Assembly (NCBI GenBank): GCA_002686705.1
Contig: NYYH01000029.1
Location: 9,687 to 26,006 of the forward strand
DNA from: Bacteroidota bacterium
GTDB lineage: Bacteria > Bacteroidota > Bacteroidia > Bacteroidales > F082
Direction of reading: 5' to 3'
Length of the DNA: 16,320 bases
Part shown: positions 8,801 through 16,261 of the stretch, in pieces
Position numbering within the stretch: position 1 is the stretch's first letter
Layout: the number at the start of each line of letters is the position of its first letter
The notes under the pieces: model-generated
Told to the model about the DNA's origin: nothing
Databases searched by the model: none
Seen by the model: only the letters and a program-made list of their open reading frames with translations
Position numbers and translations under genes: made by a program

Positions 8801-11800
8801 TTTCTTTCAACAATATTGTTGTCGTTAACAATTTCATATAAAATTCGTGATTTTCGAGCTGCAGAACCAACAACGAGCTTTATAGTTTCTCCTGGTTCTG
8901 CTTCTTTTGATGAAAGGGCTGACCAATAAATCATATTTCCAGGTAGCTTTTTTCCTAAAGAAGAAAACAAAGTAAAGAAATGAGTATTCTCAACCGTTTC
9001 ACCATCATTGTCTTCACCACTTGCAACAATCATATATTCTCCTGGTGCTAATTCGTTTAGGTAGTTTTCGGGAAACTGTGACTTTCCTTTTATAGTAATT
9101 TGTTGATGGGATATTTTCTCTTTCTTCCACATACTACGATCATCTTCATTTTTATAGATAGCATGTGGGAAGTTCTTCTTAAATTCTGTTTCAGGAATTA
9201 TATAAAAATCTGGATGTGCCCATTGTCTTTTATTCATTAATCGTGAAGGAGGAGTAAGTTTATAGAGGGAGAGTGATACATCAAATGAAATTAATGATCC
9301 ATTTAAATTTGCAGCTTCTATTCCAGGATTCTGAATATTATCTCGATCAACAACTTCAGGAAGATCAAATGTAAGTACTACTGCTTTTTGACCAATATTA
9401 ACAGTTGTTTGTGCAGTTTGGACTTCGTTTGTAATATCGGTTACCTCAACGTTAATTTTATATGTAAAAACAGGTTCTGCTTTTCTTGGGATACGATAAT
9501 CTGGAATAGCATCAAATTGTAGTTCAAAAGTACCATTTGAGGAAGTTATAAGATCGCCATGCGTAATTTCAACTTCCCGGCCTAAATTAATTGGGTATAA
9601 ATGCTTATCCCTGAAATATGGTCTGGGGAAAACGGCTTTACGCGTAACTCTATAACGTACAGCTGCCCCATCAACTGAACTACCGGAATAACTCATCGCT
9701 TTACCTGTTATTGTAATTGTTTCGTTTAGCTTAATTTGACTTACAATGCTGTCAAAATTCACTTCAAAAGTTGGCAGTTTATAATTTTCAACAATAAATG
9801 AAACCCTTCCTGTTTTACTTTTAATTGTCATTTGACCATTAAGCCCACCTGTAGGTATGATAAATTCTCCGTTAAACGAACCATTATTGTTAGTGGTAAA
9901 ACTAGTAGTTTGTATATTTTTTCTACTTGCATTAATAAACTTTAGATCGGTAGTATAATCTGTTAAAAGTTTTACATCGTTCCCTAATTCTTCTATTACA
10001 ATTCCTTTAAAATAAATCGTTTGCCCCGGACGGTAAACAGCCCTGTCGGTAAACAAATAAGTCTTAATTTTAGGCTTTGAATTTTCTTTTGGCCGATAAA
10101 AATTGATGTAGTTTTCAGAGAAAAGTTGATTCCCGTCTTTTTCAAACATAAACAAATATGTTCCGAAATTGTTTCCTGTAATTGACTCAATTTTTGCATA
10201 GCCATTTTTATCGGAAGTAAGTTTACTTGCTTCTTTAACTGCATAGGTTCTACTACGATTATCATATTGACGCTTATAAATAGTGATGTTCACTTTTCCT
10301 ATACTAATACCCGTTTCACGATTCAAAGTATACATATCGGTATAACCACCTGATTTATTAGCACTTGTTATATAACTTATGTTGGTTATCCAAATAGGTT
10401 TAAACTTTATATTTTCAGTCGTGCGAAATAACGAGTCGTTAGACGCAAATATTACGTAGTATCCGGGCGTAAGTTCTGGAATTTGAACCTCAACTCTATG
10501 CATCCTGTGATCCTTAGTTATTGGAAGCTTTTGTTCCCATGACATTAACGCCTTCTGTTCTAATTCCTTAAGAATCTGCTTTTTTCGATTGTTCTTATTT
10601 GCATCTGCTTTCGGATCACCTATTACAATTTTAAAATAAAGCTTGTTAATATTTTTAAACTGAACTAGTGACAATATTGGTTTATCTGGCATTTCTGCGA
10701 CAGGTATATCAAATCCAAAGCTAATCTGGTTAATTATTTCAACCAAGTTGCGGCAATTGTTTGATCCGTTTACGTTAGGAAATTCGCTGATCGCAACCTT
10801 ACAAATGCTGTCAGCTTTTACCAAATCATATCTGTTATTTTCATTAAACCCTGGAACATAACTTTTGCCTGTGATAAAGTATTGATTTGCAAGTTGAAAC
10901 GCGATCGAAGCATATACGGAGTGTTTAATATATTTATCTGCTAGCAACGTCAATGACCTCAGATAAGTAGCCTCACTATTTTCGTCCTGTAGAGAGTTCT
11001 CATACACGTATTTAAGTCGTTTTAAATCAAGATCAACTAGTGCTTCAGTATTGTTTTGCTTTATCTGTAAGGCTAATAATCTTTGAAATAGAATTAATAC
11101 TTCTGTTTGTGATGATTCATTAGGGTTTATATACAGAGAGACAAATTCTGCCGAAAGTTGAAAATAACCATTATAACTTGTTTTGAATGTGGAGACAATC
11201 TGTGTAAACTCTGCATCAGTAGATATAAAGTACTGTAATGCTCGGTTGGCAAGCATGTCAAATAGTGAAGGCCACAAAGTGAAATTTGAAGAATCTCCCT
11301 GCAGAAGTATAATTTCGTATTTATCAAGATCAATTTCTGCAAGAACGGTTTCATCTTCAAGAGATGCTTTATAATATTTTTTAATTATTTTATTTATCCT
11401 AATTGCGTCCCAGGTGTTTATATCCTCATTATCGTCCTCTGATAAAGCTTGACGTTTATTTATTTTCCATCTGTTTGCGTTGTAATAGGCGAAATAAAGT
11501 TCGGCGATCAGCGATTGCAAAATCTGTTTTTCAGGAACCGCTGCATTTGAAAGTTCATTTTCAAAAACAGCGATCGATTTTAGCAAATGGTCTTCTTCAT
11601 AGCTGCTTTGTAGGCTTATGCGGTAAATTAAAGATTTAATTATCTGAGGTGTATTATCATTCTCTTTAGAAGTTTTATATATGTGGTCAATAATCTTTAT
11701 AGCCGATTTGGGTTGCCCACTTTTAGTAAGAGAATCTACTTTTCGCCATTTCTCATAATGACTTTCATCGTCAGTTGTTATTTGAAAACTACTGATGATA

Positions 11801-11853
11801 AGAATAGTAGTAATTAATAACAAATAGGTTGTTATATCTTTAAATATGCTCAT
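5812..11853 (-). CDS. Giant alpha-2-macroglobulin family protein, no thioester motif
   Basis: This is a 2013-residue exported envelope protein. Bacterial alpha-2-macroglobulins are thought to trap or inhibit foreign proteases in the periplasm or at the surface. Residues 9-26 are a hydrophobic signal or anchor segment without a lipobox Cys. An N-terminal helical region of roughly 400 residues (starting YEKWRKVDSLTKSGQPKSA) is typical of the Bacteroidota form. The MG2 signature TDRAVYRPGQTIYFKG lies near 598-615. An acidic linker (AEEENEEQ, near 1220) leads to NFSETAFFYANLKTDSLG (about 1231) and PDALTEWKV (about 1260), the core A2M domain. An alpha-helical toroid-like region spans about 1450-1780, and the C-terminus has the MG10-type ending APEFSAHSSG. 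Where thioester members have a C-x-E-Q after LPYL, this protein reads SSPGSKNNMSLFNNYFAN (about 1458-1475) with no Cys, so covalent trapping is not expected. Its own strong promoter lies 38-67 bases upstream. Confidence 0.93.
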   Translation of the reverse strand: MSIFKDITTYLLLITTILIISSFQITTDDESHYEKWRKVDSLTKSGQPKSAIKIIDHIYKTSKENDNTPQIIKSLIYRISLQSSYEEDHLLKSIAVFENELSNAAVPEKQILQSLIAELYFAYYNANRWKINKRQALSEDDNEDINTWDAIRINKIIKKYYKASLEDETVLAEIDLDKYEIILLQGDSSNFTLWPSLFDMLANRALQYFISTDAEFTQIVSTFKTSYNGYFQLSAEFVSLYINPNESSQTEVLILFQRLLALQIKQNNTEALVDLDLKRLKYVYENSLQDENSEATYLRSLTLLADKYIKHSVYASIAFQLANQYFITGKSYVPGFNENNRYDLVKADSICKVAISEFPNVNGSNNCRNLVEIINQISFGFDIPVAEMPDKPILSLVQFKNINKLYFKIVIGDPKADANKNNRKKQILKELEQKALMSWEQKLPITKDHRMHRVEVQIPELTPGYYVIFASNDSLFRTTENIKFKPIWITNISYITSANKSGGYTDMYTLNRETGISIGKVNITIYKRQYDNRSRTYAVKEASKLTSDKNGYAKIESITGNNFGTYLFMFEKDGNQLFSENYINFYRPKENSKPKIKTYLFTDRAVYRPGQTIYFKGIVIEELGNDVKLLTDYTTDLKFINASRKNIQTTSFTTNNNGSFNGEFIIPTGGLNGQMTIKSKTGRVSFIVENYKLPTFEVNFDSIVSQIKLNETITITGKAMSYSGSSVDGAAVRYRVTRKAVFPRPYFRDKHLYPINLGREVEITHGDLITSSNGTFELQFDAIPDYRIPRKAEPVFTYKINVEVTDITNEVQTAQTTVNIGQKAVVLTFDLPEVVDRDNIQNPGIEAANLNGSLISFDVSLSLYKLTPPSRLMNKRQWAHPDFYIIPETEFKKNFPHAIYKNEDDRSMWKKEKISHQQITIKGKSQFPENYLNELAPGEYMIVASGEDNDGETVENTHFFTLFSSLGKKLPGNMIYWSALSSKEAEPGETIKLVVGSAARKSRILYEIVNDNNIVERKWINLNRGQKTISIPVTEAYRGNFSVNLTMVRFNSLYSNNLKVIVPYSNKKLDIKLSTFRNHLIPGINEEWSVTISGNKGQKFAAELLAGMYDASLDIFRPNSWQMKLYYDKRQSSKWESNQFVSSLSSTLVAKKLKYFKVHRIEYPAVNWFGYQFIGNRYGIQSTMDGVFLETSAVRKSVNQDTFGEVDGVKIEKDNESIAEEENEEQVIIPLRKNFSETAFFYANLKTDSLGNAVFKFTTPDALTEWKVMMLAYTNDLKVGTLERKIKSQKELMIIPNVPRFVRQGDTLIFSAKVINFTENEILAKTNIEFFDAITMEPLSIFIANNHKTISQNIDPKQSISVSWGISIPENINMLGFRITASTGTFIDGEERMFPVLTNRMLVTNTMPMNVSVLSTANFSFKGLSEFNKKESSIRNYRYTLEFTSNPAWYAIQALPYLSSPGSKNNMSLFNNYFANALSSYIVNSNPKIKAVFESWKYKTPDAFLSNLEKNQDLKNIIITSTPWVLDAEDETEQKRRISILFDVNRMANEKENLTRKLLEAQLSSGAWPWFKGMREDRHTTQTIVLGMAKLNHKGVIDLDSDKKRFHMVKKAVSWLDAKIANDYVTLKKKSGKSLNNYQIRSSQTQYLYIRALLVDIMPIPEKSKEAFQYYIDQTKKYWLKQSNYLQGMMAITLNKFGYRNDSEAIIRSLKERSLYNKEMGMYWRQKAGWNWYQAPIETQTMMIETFSELENNPTIIEQLKIWLLKQKQTQHWNTSSATAEAVYTLLMFGNNALDNNNLVDITVGNQIIDINGNSDITAESGTGYFSTSWSGSEITPELSQISITNPNNHIAWGAAYWQYFEDLDKIKTNISPLSINKKLFIEKLTPSGPILIPVDTNLELNPGDKIISHLIISTDRNMEYIHLNDMRATAFEPVSPLSGYTYNGGLWYYKNITDVSTDFFIRYLNKGTYVLEYPLYVTQIGDFTVGIATIQSMYAPEFSAHSSGLRVKVSEQ

Positions 11854-11890
11854 TTGAGATTCATTTGTTTATATCTAGATGCTGAATTTG

Positions 11891-11920
11891 CAAATATAAT
11901 GCCATATTCGGGGGGTGCAA
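11891..11920 (-). promoter_or_regulatory. Bacteroidota promoter of the alpha-2-macroglobulin gene
   Basis: On the minus strand TTG (11918-11920), exactly 19 bases, then TATATTTG (11891-11898) match the TTG-N19-TAnnTTTG consensus of the Bacteroidota primary sigma factor. Transcription should begin near 11885, about 30 bases before the start at 11853. The spacer contains a run of six C (G on the + strand). Confidence 0.72.
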
Positions 11921-12016
11921 TAAAATCATTAGCTCACCTGAAATTTATCAGGAATTTTGAATCTCTATAAGGTCAATTTTTCAATATCCAAATAACAATG
12001 ATTGAACCAACTACTA

Positions 12017-13681
12017 CTAATTAAGTATATTCTCCTCCTTAATTCGTATGGGTACATATTTACCTTGTGTACTATTAAAATTGAATTGGTAGTAGGTAAC
12101 AATATCGAGTTCAGAAGTTGACCAATCTCCGGGATATATTATCAAAAATGTTCTTGATGGATAAGCGCCAGTACAGGCATCATTAATCCATGTACCTGAG
12201 TTTCCATAAATCGAATTAAAATTGGATCCTTTAGGATAAACTTCGAGGGTTGCTTGATGGGTATGTCCAAAAGCTACTATTTTATACTGGATAGGGCTAC
12301 TTTCTTCCATATACTCTTTCGCCGCAACAGTATAAAGGTCATGTAAACTAATTGATGCTTCAAGAGCCTCAGAAACAGACAAATTCACTGGTACTTGATT
12401 TTGTACTTGTGTGCTATCCCAACTATCCTCAATGTTTTTACCAAACATTTTTTTTACGCCGTTATATGAAAAAGTTTCTGTATAATTATCAATGCCACCC
12501 ATAAGGATGATGTCTGCACTTAAATCAGTTTTCATCGAAAAATATTTGTTATCTAATTCATATAGTGCAATATCCCAGGCTAGATCAAATTCTATACTTG
12601 TTTTTGTTTGTGAACTACTTTTATTAGGTGGTCCCTGTGTCATATAACCTTGTGCATATAGGCGGCTGATAAAAAAACCAGGAGGAAGAATATGACCGTC
12701 ATTAACGAAAGGTTCCGGGCAATTCATAAAATCATACCTATGGCCATGCTCTAGTATTATCTCATCTGTTGGGGAATATTTACCAAGTCCAACAACATCA
12801 CCCTTCTACTGGCTTCCTGGTATAATTGATGTAAATATTTCTTCAGTTAGTTGCATATCATGATTTCCCGGTATATATGCTAATAGTATGTCAGGATTTA
12901 AAGCAATTGTTTTCAGCTTATCAATAATTAAAGTATTGTCTTCAGCATTAGCAATCGACTCAAAATATTCACGTGTATTTGTAACTCCATATGCTGAATC
13001 AAAAGGCGAAATTGAATATGGAATAATCCATTCATCAAATAGATCACCCATAATTACAAGCTCCTTAAACAAAGGTTTTTCGATAATCATATCCAGAAAC
13101 TGTTCCATCGCCACTTTATTATCACTAAACCAACAATAACCGCTGTTAATAGCTTTTTGCTGACCCATATGCAAGTCGCTTATACATGCTATTAATTTTC
13201 GTTGCGATGTAGTTTTCCCTTCTAAAATCAAATCAGATAGATGTTTTGATTTTGTCCTGAATTCAATAATAGTATCTTTCGGAAAATCATCATCCTGTGT
13301 TGATTTAAACCCTTGAGATATCTTAAGCAAATACCTCCATCCAGAATTTAGATGAAAATCAGAATCAAACCGAACGTACATTTTTTGTCCCGCCACTTCA
13401 ATAAAAATAGAATCATTAAGTACTCCTGACATATCAGAGAATGTAATGTTTCCAGCAACGGAATTAACATCAATTTCTTTATTAAATACAAAATCAATAT
13501 GACCCGCATTATCCTCAATACTATAATAAGTGTTATGCTTGTACTCGAGACCTGGTAATTTAAAAGTTAAATCATGAACTGCAACCGGAGGATTCGAATT
13601 ATACTTTTTACACGATTGTGAAACGAAAATACTGGCTGAAATAATTGCTGCAAACGAAATTACAAATACTAATTTTTTCAT
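12017..13681 (-). CDS. Metallophosphoesterase lipoprotein with Ig-like domain, interrupted by in-frame TAG
   Basis: This is a calcineurin-like metallophosphoesterase; the substrate is unknown. The start at 13681 gives MKKLVF, a signal peptide and a Cys at 24 followed by Lys-Lys, so it is probably a lipoprotein. A longer start at 13726 would lie inside the promoter. Residues 35-145 resemble a bacterial Ig-like (SbsA/Big_5) domain with FVFNKEID and IIEFRTKS. The enzyme domain then shows SDLHMG (D169, H171), MGDLFDEW (D213, D216), PGNHD (N273, H274), HGHRYD (312-317) and FGHTHQ (H473, H475), which is the full set of metal-binding motifs in order. Codon 292 is TAG (12806-12808). The reading frame continues without shift as KGDVVGLGKYSPTDE and on to a stop at 12017, about 553 residues plus the amber position. 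Ending at the amber would lose the last metal ligands, so that product should be inactive. Nonsense mutation, sequence error and readthrough are all possible. Confidence 0.85.
12806..12808 (-). other. In-frame amber codon inside the metallophosphoesterase gene
   Basis: The minus strand reads CCA GGA AGC CAG TAG AAG GGT GAT. Both flanks are in the same frame and belong to the same protein: the GNHD motif is 18-20 codons before the TAG and HGHRYD 20 codons after. A single substitution (for example CAG or AAG to TAG) explains it. Confidence 0.88.
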
Positions 13682-13723
13682 AATAAATGAGATTTTGAAT
13701 AAAATTGAGAAGGCTGTACATGT

Positions 13724-13754
13724 CAAATATACAATTTTATTCTATATTTGCCAA
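13724..13754 (-). promoter_or_regulatory. Promoter of the metallophosphoesterase gene
   Basis: On the minus strand TTG (13752-13754), 20 bases, then TATATTTG (13724-13731) fit the Bacteroidota consensus. Transcription would start near 13717, about 36 bases before the ATG at 13681. This argues against using the upstream ATG at 13726. Confidence 0.65.
13743..13750 (+). promoter_or_regulatory. Candidate -7 box for the riboswitch-metH transcript
   Basis: TATATTTG on the + strand lies 63 bases before the riboswitch P1 stem. It is inside the leftward promoter, and with that promoter's -7 box it makes an 8-base inverted repeat. No TTG is found at the expected -33 position, so this is only half-supported. 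Confidence 0.35.
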
Positions 13755-13812
13755 GTAATTCAGTTCCTCTCACTGTTATAACTGCATTGTTAAAGCATAC
13801 CTGAGGCTTCTT

Positions 13813-13926
13813 GATTTATAAAGAAGGGTGGAGAGATTAGGCTCTATGAAACCCTGGCAACCTTCCGCATGAGGTGGAAAAGGTGCCAATACCTAACTTC
13901 CGCTATAGCGGGGGAAATGATAAATT
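13813..13926 (+). promoter_or_regulatory. SAM-I (S-box) riboswitch upstream of metH
   Basis: This leader RNA binds S-adenosylmethionine and shuts down the methionine gene that follows when SAM is plentiful. The S-box core is plain: AAGAAGGGTGGAGAGATTAGG, here broken as AAGAAGG then GTGGAGAGA, followed by CTATGAAACC, TGGCAACC and AAGGTGCCAATACC. P1 can form between GATTTAT (13813-13819) and ATAAATT (13920-13926), seven pairs including one G-U. A P3 stem can form between CCTTCC (13861-13866) and the GGAAAAGG stretch, and P4 is the hairpin TCCGC-TATA-GCGGG (about 13899-13912). It sits 85 bases before the metH start on the same strand, as expected of the class. The expression platform is less clear; see the terminator-like element downstream. 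Confidence 0.94.
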
Positions 13927-13933
13927 AAAGTGC

Positions 13934-13983
13934 AATGTCAATTAGATTCATTATTTTAAATACCTGTATTTTTTTTTGACATT
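13934..13983 (+). repeat. 8-base inverted repeat spanning the riboswitch-metH leader
   Basis: AATGTCAA (13934-13941) and TTGACATT (13976-13983) are perfect reverse complements separated by 34 bases. The first arm begins eight bases after the riboswitch P1 stem; the second overlaps the end of the T9 run and lies 28 bases before the metH ATG. It may be part of the expression platform. Confidence 0.45.
13958..13977 (+). terminator. Weak terminator-like element after the SAM riboswitch
   Basis: AAATA-CCTG-TATTT can form a short, purely A-T stem (it can extend by one C-G pair only with a two-base loop) followed directly by a run of T (nine T from 13969 to 13977). The U tract suits an intrinsic terminator, but the stem is weak, so the assignment is tentative. 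Confidence 0.28.
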
Positions 13984-14011
13984 CAACATGTACAATTAAT
14001 GCTACATAATT

Positions 14012-16261
14012 ATGAAGTCTGAAATAGAAAAAGAACTAAAGCAAAGAATTCTTGTGCTGGATGGTGCAATGGGTACTATGATCCAGCGATTTGGATTAGT
14101 TGAAGAGGATTATCGTGGAGAGAAATTTAAAAATATTCATTCCCTCCAAAAAGGTAATAACGAACTATTAAATCTTACCCAACCTAAAATTATTACTGAT
14201 ATTCATGAGGAATTTTTAAGTGCTGGTGCAGATATTATCGGAACAAATACTTTTAATGGAACTCGAATATCGCAAGGCGATTACGGTTTGGAGGAATTGG
14301 TTTATGATATTAACTTCAAGTCGGCTAAAATAGCCAAACAAGCTGCTGATAAGTTTACAAACCTTACTCCAGGTAAACCAAGATATGTGGCCGGAGCCAT
14401 GGGCCCAACAAATAAAACTGCGTCCATGTCCCCTAAAGTTGATGACCCTGGTTTTCGAAATGTTACATTTGATGAGCTTAGAGATAATTATTATGAACAA
14501 GCATCAGCCCTGATTGACGGAGGTATAGATATACTTTTGGTTGAAACGATCTTTGATACACTTAATGCTAAAGCAGCTTTGTTCGGCATAAACAAGCTAA
14601 TGGAAGAAACGGGTAAACAAATACCAGTTATGGTGTCGGGTACCGTGGCAGATGCCAGTGGACGTACGTTGTCAGGGCAAACTATTGATGCGTTTTTTAA
14701 TTCAGTTTCACATATTGATATGCTTAGTGTTGGGCTGAACTGTTCACTTGGTGCCGAGCAAATACGTCCTCACCTTGCTGAATTATCGAAAATTGCACCT
14801 TTCAACGTTAGTGTTCATCCAAATGCTGGTATGCCCAATCAGTTTGGTGAGTACGATGAAACCCCGGAACAAATGGGTGTTCATATCAAAGATTTTATTG
14901 AAAACAACTTTGTGAATATTGTTGGTGGTTGTTGTGGAACTACACCTGATCATATTAGGGTAATTGCTGATATTGCAGAAAAGTACAACCGAAGAAATAT
15001 ACCTGAAAAAGAAAACTTTACTGAAGTTAGCGGACTAGAACCTCTTAAGATAGCTCGCCAGAATAATTTTGTAAACATTGGAGAAAGGACTAATGTAAGT
15101 GGATCAAGAAAATTTGCCAGACTAATACGCGAAAAGAAGTACGAAGAAGCTCTAACTGTCGCTCGACATCAGGTAGAAGGTGGAGCCCAGGTTCTTGATG
15201 TTAACATGGATGATGGTATGCTGGATGCAGAGAAAGAGATAGTTACATTTTTAAATAATCTGGCATCTGATCCAGATGTGTCCAGATTGCCAATTATGAT
15301 CGATTCATCTAAGTGGGAAGTTATTGAGGCCGGATTAAAATGTATTCAGGGAAAAGGAATTGTGAACTCTATTAGTTTAAAAAATGGGGAAGAAGAGTTT
15401 CTACATCATGCTAAATTAATAAAAAACTATGGCGCAGCTGTTATAGTAATGGCCTTTGATGAAGATGGCCAGGCAGCTGATTTGGAAAGGAAGATATCCA
15501 TCTGCCAGCGAGCATACAATCTGTTAATAAATAATGGATTCCCTCCAGAAGACATTATTTTCGATCCTAATATTCTTGCAATTGGAACAGGTATTTCTGA
15601 GCATGCTAATTATGCTGTTGATTATATAAATGCAGTTAGATGGATAAAAGATAATCTTCCATATGCAAAAGTAAGTGGCGGAGTAAGTAATCTTTCGTTT
15701 TCTTTTAGGGGCAATAATGCTGTACGTGAAGCAATTCATTCGGTTTTCCTTTTTCATGCAATAGAAGCTGGAATGGATATGGGGATTGTCAACCCTGGGA
15801 TGCTTCAGATTTATGATGAGATCCCCGATGATCTTCGTACTCTTGTTACAGATGTTGTGTTGAACAGGAGAAAAGATTCTACTGAGAGACTGCTCACATT
15901 CGCAGAGAAGATAGTTGATGATGGAAAAACTAAAAATATTAAGTCTCAAGAATGGCGTGAATTATCTGTTAATAAACGCATTGAACATGCGTTAATTAAA
16001 GGTATTACTGAATTTATTGAGGAGGATGTTGAGGAAGCTCGTAAACATATGTCAAGCGCGATAGATGTTATCGAAATTCCTTTAATGAATGGTATGAACA
16101 CCGTGGGTGATCTTTTTGGCTCAGGCAAAATGTTTTTACCACAAGTAGTGAAAAGTGCAAGGGTTATGAAAAAAGCAGTTGCTGTTCTTACTCCATTTAT
16201 CGAGAAAGAAAAAACAGCAAGTAGCAAAGCGGGAAAAATACTTTTAGCCAATTATGATTGA
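14012..16261 (+). CDS. metH: Cobalamin-dependent methionine synthase MetH, truncated at the cap/B12 boundary
   Basis: MetH transfers the methyl group of 5-methyltetrahydrofolate to homocysteine through cobalamin, in the cytoplasm. This frame gives 749 residues against about 1200 for the full enzyme. Residues 1-325 are the homocysteine domain, with [10 protein letters not shown] (16-25) and the zinc ligands Cys244 (GLNC), Cys307 and Cys308 (GGCCGTT). Residues 350-620 are the folate domain, with [14 protein letters not shown] (355-368), [11 protein letters not shown] (395-405), IDSSKW (430-435) and [12 protein letters not shown] (556-567). Residues 645-738 are the cap, with [18 protein letters not shown] (705-722). 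The protein then reads [13 protein letters not shown] where the family continues ILLAT-VKGDVHDIG, so the B12-binding and SAM-activation domains are missing. The break is a sharp junction with inverted metH sequence, not gradual decay. Expression should respond to SAM through the riboswitch upstream. The truncated product lacks the cobalamin His and should not complete the reaction alone. Confidence 0.93.
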   Translation: MKSEIEKELKQRILVLDGAMGTMIQRFGLVEEDYRGEKFKNIHSLQKGNNELLNLTQPKIITDIHEEFLSAGADIIGTNTFNGTRISQGDYGLEELVYDINFKSAKIAKQAADKFTNLTPGKPRYVAGAMGPTNKTASMSPKVDDPGFRNVTFDELRDNYYEQASALIDGGIDILLVETIFDTLNAKAALFGINKLMEETGKQIPVMVSGTVADASGRTLSGQTIDAFFNSVSHIDMLSVGLNCSLGAEQIRPHLAELSKIAPFNVSVHPNAGMPNQFGEYDETPEQMGVHIKDFIENNFVNIVGGCCGTTPDHIRVIADIAEKYNRRNIPEKENFTEVSGLEPLKIARQNNFVNIGERTNVSGSRKFARLIREKKYEEALTVARHQVEGGAQVLDVNMDDGMLDAEKEIVTFLNNLASDPDVSRLPIMIDSSKWEVIEAGLKCIQGKGIVNSISLKNGEEEFLHHAKLIKNYGAAVIVMAFDEDGQAADLERKISICQRAYNLLINNGFPPEDIIFDPNILAIGTGISEHANYAVDYINAVRWIKDNLPYAKVSGGVSNLSFSFRGNNAVREAIHSVFLFHAIEAGMDMGIVNPGMLQIYDEIPDDLRTLVTDVVLNRRKDSTERLLTFAEKIVDDGKTKNIKSQEWRELSVNKRIEHALIKGITEFIEEDVEEARKHMSSAIDVIEIPLMNGMNTVGDLFGSGKMFLPQVVKSARVMKKAVAVLTPFIEKEKTASSKAGKILLANYD
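16241..16250. repeat. Inversion junction in metH (CTTTTAGCCA)
   Basis: Read forward, these bases encode the L-L-A of the conserved KILLAT stretch; read in reverse (TGGCTAAAAG) they encode the W-L-K before the A/G-R-G-V block of the MetH activation domain. They therefore fit both joined pieces and are the probable crossover site. The true length of shared homology, up to about ten bases, needs the unrearranged sequence. Confidence 0.6.

Noticed and set aside
11899..11917. C6/G6 run in the promoter spacer as a phase-variation switch for the alpha-2-macroglobulin gene
   Set aside because: Six bases is short for a contingency tract and the present N19 spacing is optimal; nothing else suggests switching.
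12806..12808. Amber as a pyrrolysine codon
   Set aside because: A Bacteroidota metallophosphoesterase is not a known pyrrolysine protein, and no insertion element or Pyl gene is visible; simple mutation or error is more likely.
12806..13726. Start of the metallophosphoesterase at 13726
   Set aside because: That codon lies inside the TTG-N20-TATATTTG promoter on the same strand; the second Met at 13681 gives a clean lipoprotein signal sequence.
13727..14011. Small protein gene in the metH leader
   Set aside because: The stretch is accounted for by the SAM-I aptamer and its downstream leader; no ORF with plausible composition is present.
14323..14335. GGCTA-AAA-TAGCC hairpin within metH
   Set aside because: It encodes ordinary conserved-region residues (S-A-K-I-A-K) and shows no sign of regulatory or recombination function, though it resembles the junction sequence by chance.
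15524..16251. Long minus-strand ORFs opposite metH
   Set aside because: They are antisense shadows of a clearly coding + strand; only the ~70 bases right of 16248 have real minus-strand similarity, and in a different frame.
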